Below, piece by piece: positions 24,347-26,733 of a DNA stretch of 26,733 nucleotides (position 1 is the first letter of the stretch; each line of letters opens with the position of its first letter). Made by a program: the position numbers and the translations under genes. The stretch lies in the NCBI GenBank assembly GCA_900754855.1, contig CAAEEI010000009.1, positions 1-26,733 of the forward strand, written 5' to 3'. The notes under the pieces are model-generated. The model searched no databases. It saw only the letters and a program-made list of their open reading frames with translations, and had not been told where the DNA came from. Source of the stretch: Lachnospiraceae bacterium (GTDB taxonomy: Bacteria > Bacillota > Clostridia > Lachnospirales > Lachnospiraceae).

Positions 24347-25882
24347 TTAAAATACTCTTTTCTGTCTTAATACAGGTTTCACACCAAGGATCTCGCTGAA
24401 ATATTTTGCTTTCTTGTCAAACAAACTGATTTCCAGCGTAATATCCTGATCAGATTCCACTGTAATGATCAGTTCTTTTCCTTTTCTTCTTATGCTTCTG
24501 TTCTGGTATTTTTGTTTGTGTCCCCGGTCAAGGGCATTGGCCAGACGAAGGATTGCAGAAAGTTTGGCAATACGCAGATATTCTTCCCGAAGAAACGGAT
24601 TATCCAGATGATCTGTCTCCGGAAGAAATTCCGTATTATACAAAACGACATTGGCAACCTCTTCTCTCTCCTTATGGGAAATCCCCATGATTTCTGTGGA
24701 AATAATGAGCTGATACCCGTTTTTTCCGGGATCATTCATATTGACATATTTTCCAATGTCATGGAGAAAAGAGGAAATCTCCAGTACCAGTCTGTCTCTT
24801 TTGTTCAGACCGTGGAATTTTACCGTCCGGTCAAAAATTTCACAGGCCAGCGCATTGACATATTCCGCGTGAGTTTTGTTAAACCGGTATCTTTTCCCAA
24901 TATATTTCACGGAAGCGATAATGTCCTGATAAAAGTCATGGGCAATGGTCAGATTTCCCGTTTTTAACGCATAGTCTACCACGCTGCCATCGCACAGATT
25001 CGTTGCACAGATGTAGACCGTGTCCGCCTTGGACAGTTCGCAGAACTTTTTATAAATCATCACTGACGGCAGGGTCATTCTGGCATCTTCAATGGACAGG
25101 CCATAGCGAAGCGCCAGATCCTGGTAGGAGGCTTTCTTTATTTTTTTGAAGATATAGCAGATTTCCTCATAGTTCATGGTAAAGGACAGGTTCAGCTCCG
25201 GTACAATTCGCTTCAGATTTTTAATTTCGTCGCCGATTGCCACCACATTTTTGATGTCTTTGTCCTTCAGGTAGCCCCTTTTGAACATATCAATTTCGTA
25301 CTGAATATATTCTTCCATCACAGAAATGTAATCCAGCGCATTGTCTTCCACTGTTTCCAGAATCTCCCGAACTTTGGAAGTACCAATATCCAGGTTTTGC
25401 GTGACATACAGCGCCTGTTTATCAAATAACGAGACCTGCACGCTGCCTGAACCTATATCCAGAATCGCCGTGTTTTTCTGGATAATATGATCAAAATCCA
25501 GCTCCGACATCTGAATACTTTTATACATCAGAAACCGTAATTCCGAATTAGCCAGCATCTGTACGGTAATTCCTGTACGGATTTTGATCTGATTCAGCAC
25601 CGAAAGCTGATTTCTGGCATTTCTGATGGCGCTGGTGGCATAGCATCGATATTCTCTGATGTCATACTCCTTCATATGCACCAGGTAATCATTCAGCACA
25701 TCGCAGATTTCTTCGATCTGGGTAAAAGAAACCGTTCCTGTTCCGTAGGCCTCTTTCCCCAGCTCATATTCATGACAGATACTGTCCAGTACCCGGATCC
25801 CCCCGGACGGAGAAATCTCATAAATTTTCATCAGGAGATTTTTTGACCCGATTACTATTGCCGCATACCCTGTATATCCCAT
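24347..25882 (-). CDS. ppx: Ppx/GppA family phosphatase with C-terminal HD domain, altered first phosphate loop
   Basis: This 511-residue protein has the ASKHA fold of exopolyphosphatase/pppGpp phosphatase followed by an HD-type domain (F-L-H374-D-I-G-K). The second phosphate loop is intact (LDIGSGSVQVS, 141-151). In the first loop, where relatives read A-I-D-x-G-S-N-S, it reads A8-I-V10-I-G-S-K-N: the conserved Asp is Val and the Asn-Ser pair is Lys-Asn. The EEAR motif is SELR (113-116). Exopolyphosphatase activity is therefore uncertain, and the HD domain may carry the function. It sits between the sulfatase (7 bases) and ppk (14 bases), in line with a role in polyphosphate or (p)ppGpp control. 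Confidence 0.85.
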   Translation of the reverse strand: MGYTGYAAIVIGSKNLLMKIYEISPSGGIRVLDSICHEYELGKEAYGTGTVSFTQIEEICDVLNDYLVHMKEYDIREYRCYATSAIRNARNQLSVLNQIKIRTGITVQMLANSELRFLMYKSIQMSELDFDHIIQKNTAILDIGSGSVQVSLFDKQALYVTQNLDIGTSKVREILETVEDNALDYISVMEEYIQYEIDMFKRGYLKDKDIKNVVAIGDEIKNLKRIVPELNLSFTMNYEEICYIFKKIKKASYQDLALRYGLSIEDARMTLPSVMIYKKFCELSKADTVYICATNLCDGSVVDYALKTGNLTIAHDFYQDIIASVKYIGKRYRFNKTHAEYVNALACEIFDRTVKFHGLNKRDRLVLEISSFLHDIGKYVNMNDPGKNGYQLIISTEIMGISHKEREEVANVVLYNTEFLPETDHLDNPFLREEYLRIAKLSAILRLANALDRGHKQKYQNRSIRRKGKELIITVESDQDITLEISLFDKKAKYFSEILGVKPVLRQKRVF

Positions 25883-25889
25883 GACTTCC

Positions 25890-26733
25890 TCACTCCCTTA
25901 AATAAAAGAACGAATTTACCGTATTCTTTGTATCAATCAGATTATTATACTGTAAAATCTGATATTCCTGCACCATATCCTGATATGGCGTTTCTTTGGC
26001 TGATTCATAGTAATTCCCCTCTTCATCAATTGCTCCCATGGCGCTGAGCACCGGAAGTTTTTCATATAATTTCATGAGGAATTTCTGATAAGGACTCATG
26101 GCCAGTCCCGCTTCCTGCATCACATAAGCGCTCAGATAGTTGGCGCTCATTTTATCAATGGTCGTCTCTTTAATATCATAGTTTGCCCAGATAATGAATG
26201 GCGTCTGGTATTTTTTCATTAACTCTTCCGCCGTCAGATCGCCGGAAGATTTTCCGTAAAGGCTGTCGTAGAATTTACTGGTCACCGCCGGCTGATGATC
26301 GCCAAACATCACAATAATTGTCGGCTCATCTACTTTGGAGAAATAATCCACCAGATATTTAAAGGATTCATCCGTCTTTTTCACCAGAGAAAGATACTGC
26401 TCTGCCTGCTCATTTTTATGATTATCCGTGATCAGCACATCGTTGGTAAAATTATCATATACTTTATCAAATCCTCCGTGGTTCTGCATGGTGACGTTAA
26501 ACAGATAAAACGGTTTGGACTGATTTTCCCGTTTTTCATACAACTCAACGATTTTTTCCATATTGGACTGATCGGAAATATATTTTCTGTACATCAACGG
26601 ATTGGTGAAATCACTTTCACTGTAAAAATGTTCAAAGCCCATATAATCATATACTTCCGGACGGTTCCAGCCTGAAGCCAGATAAGGATGCATGGCCAGA
26701 TTACCTTTATAGCCCTGTTCTTTCAGCAGATAG
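25890..26733 (-). CDS. LTA synthase/MdoB-like sulfatase family protein, 5' end outside window
   Basis: The C-terminal 280 residues of an alkaline-phosphatase-superfamily phosphoglycerol transferase are visible; the reading frame is open through the window end, so the membrane domain and catalytic threonine lie outside. Recognisable parts are NLAMHPYLASGWNR with GFEHFYSESDF behind it, the N-x-x-M-Q-N-H-G-G stretch, and the metal-binding F-G-D-H-Q-P near the middle. Relatives transfer glycerol phosphate to lipoteichoic acid or other surface glycans on the outer face of the membrane. It ends 7 bases before the Ppx-like gene and so belongs to the same operon. Confidence 0.87.
   Translation of the reverse strand, partial: YLLKEQGYKGNLAMHPYLASGWNRPEVYDYMGFEHFYSESDFTNPLMYRKYISDQSNMEKIVELYEKRENQSKPFYLFNVTMQNHGGFDKVYDNFTNDVLITDNHKNEQAEQYLSLVKKTDESFKYLVDYFSKVDEPTIIVMFGDHQPAVTSKFYDSLYGKSSGDLTAEELMKKYQTPFIIWANYDIKETTIDKMSANYLSAYVMQEAGLAMSPYQKFLMKLYEKLPVLSAMGAIDEEGNYYESAKETPYQDMVQEYQILQYNNLIDTKNTVNSFFYLRE

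Overview
The window looks like a chromosomal segment of a spore-forming, anaerobic Gram-positive bacterium of the Clostridia, most likely Lachnospiraceae. That placement is inferred from gene content: strong AGGAGG-type ribosome binding sites, an rnf cluster in the clostridial order C-D-G-E-A-B, SpoVB/YtgP-type and YlmC/YmxH-type sporulation-associated genes, luxS, and the long single-chain PurL. I see no rRNA, tRNA, CRISPR array, insertion sequence or phage gene. Nearly everything is on the minus strand; only luxS and one small gene behind it are on the plus strand.

Read in the direction of transcription (right to left) the layout is as follows. (1) 26733-20906: the end of an LTA-synthase-like sulfatase, a Ppx/GppA-HD protein, polyphosphate kinase, and a NagZ-like glycosidase lipoprotein, tightly spaced as one operon. 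(2) 20862-17598: a promoter with a long leader, purB, and a flippase overlapping it by one base. (3) 17589-14708: purA with its own promoter and hairpin leader, then a family 2 glycosyltransferase and a membrane-anchored NusG-domain-II protein. (4) 14544-9232: promoter, repeat-bearing leader, the six-gene rnf operon and its terminator. (5) 9157-7930: an alpha/beta hydrolase that lacks the nucleophilic serine, then a YlmC/YmxH protein. (6) 7029-7914, plus strand: luxS and a cysteine-rich 65-residue protein with a shared terminator. (7) 6820-3065: purL. (8) 2984-2882: a nested 100-nt stem-loop ending in a T tract. (9) 2809-1: a palindrome-controlled operon for a hydroxyacid dehydrogenase, a four-carbon acid sugar kinase and a cyclase-family enzyme cut off by the window start.

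Functionally, Rnf couples ferredoxin oxidation and NAD reduction to ion pumping. PurL, PurB and PurA supply IMP and AMP, and Ppk/Ppx handle polyphosphate. The dehydrogenase, kinase and cyclase probably feed a C4 sugar acid into central metabolism. The points most worth a second look are the Ser-to-Gly change in the hydrolase (8810-8812), the Asp-to-Val change in the first phosphate loop of the Ppx-like protein (25853-25855), the nested stem-loop after purL, the 18-bp palindrome filling the promoter spacer of the C4-acid operon, the repeats and possible attenuator hairpin in the rnf leader, and the cysteine-rich protein behind luxS. No clearly new multi-gene system is evident.
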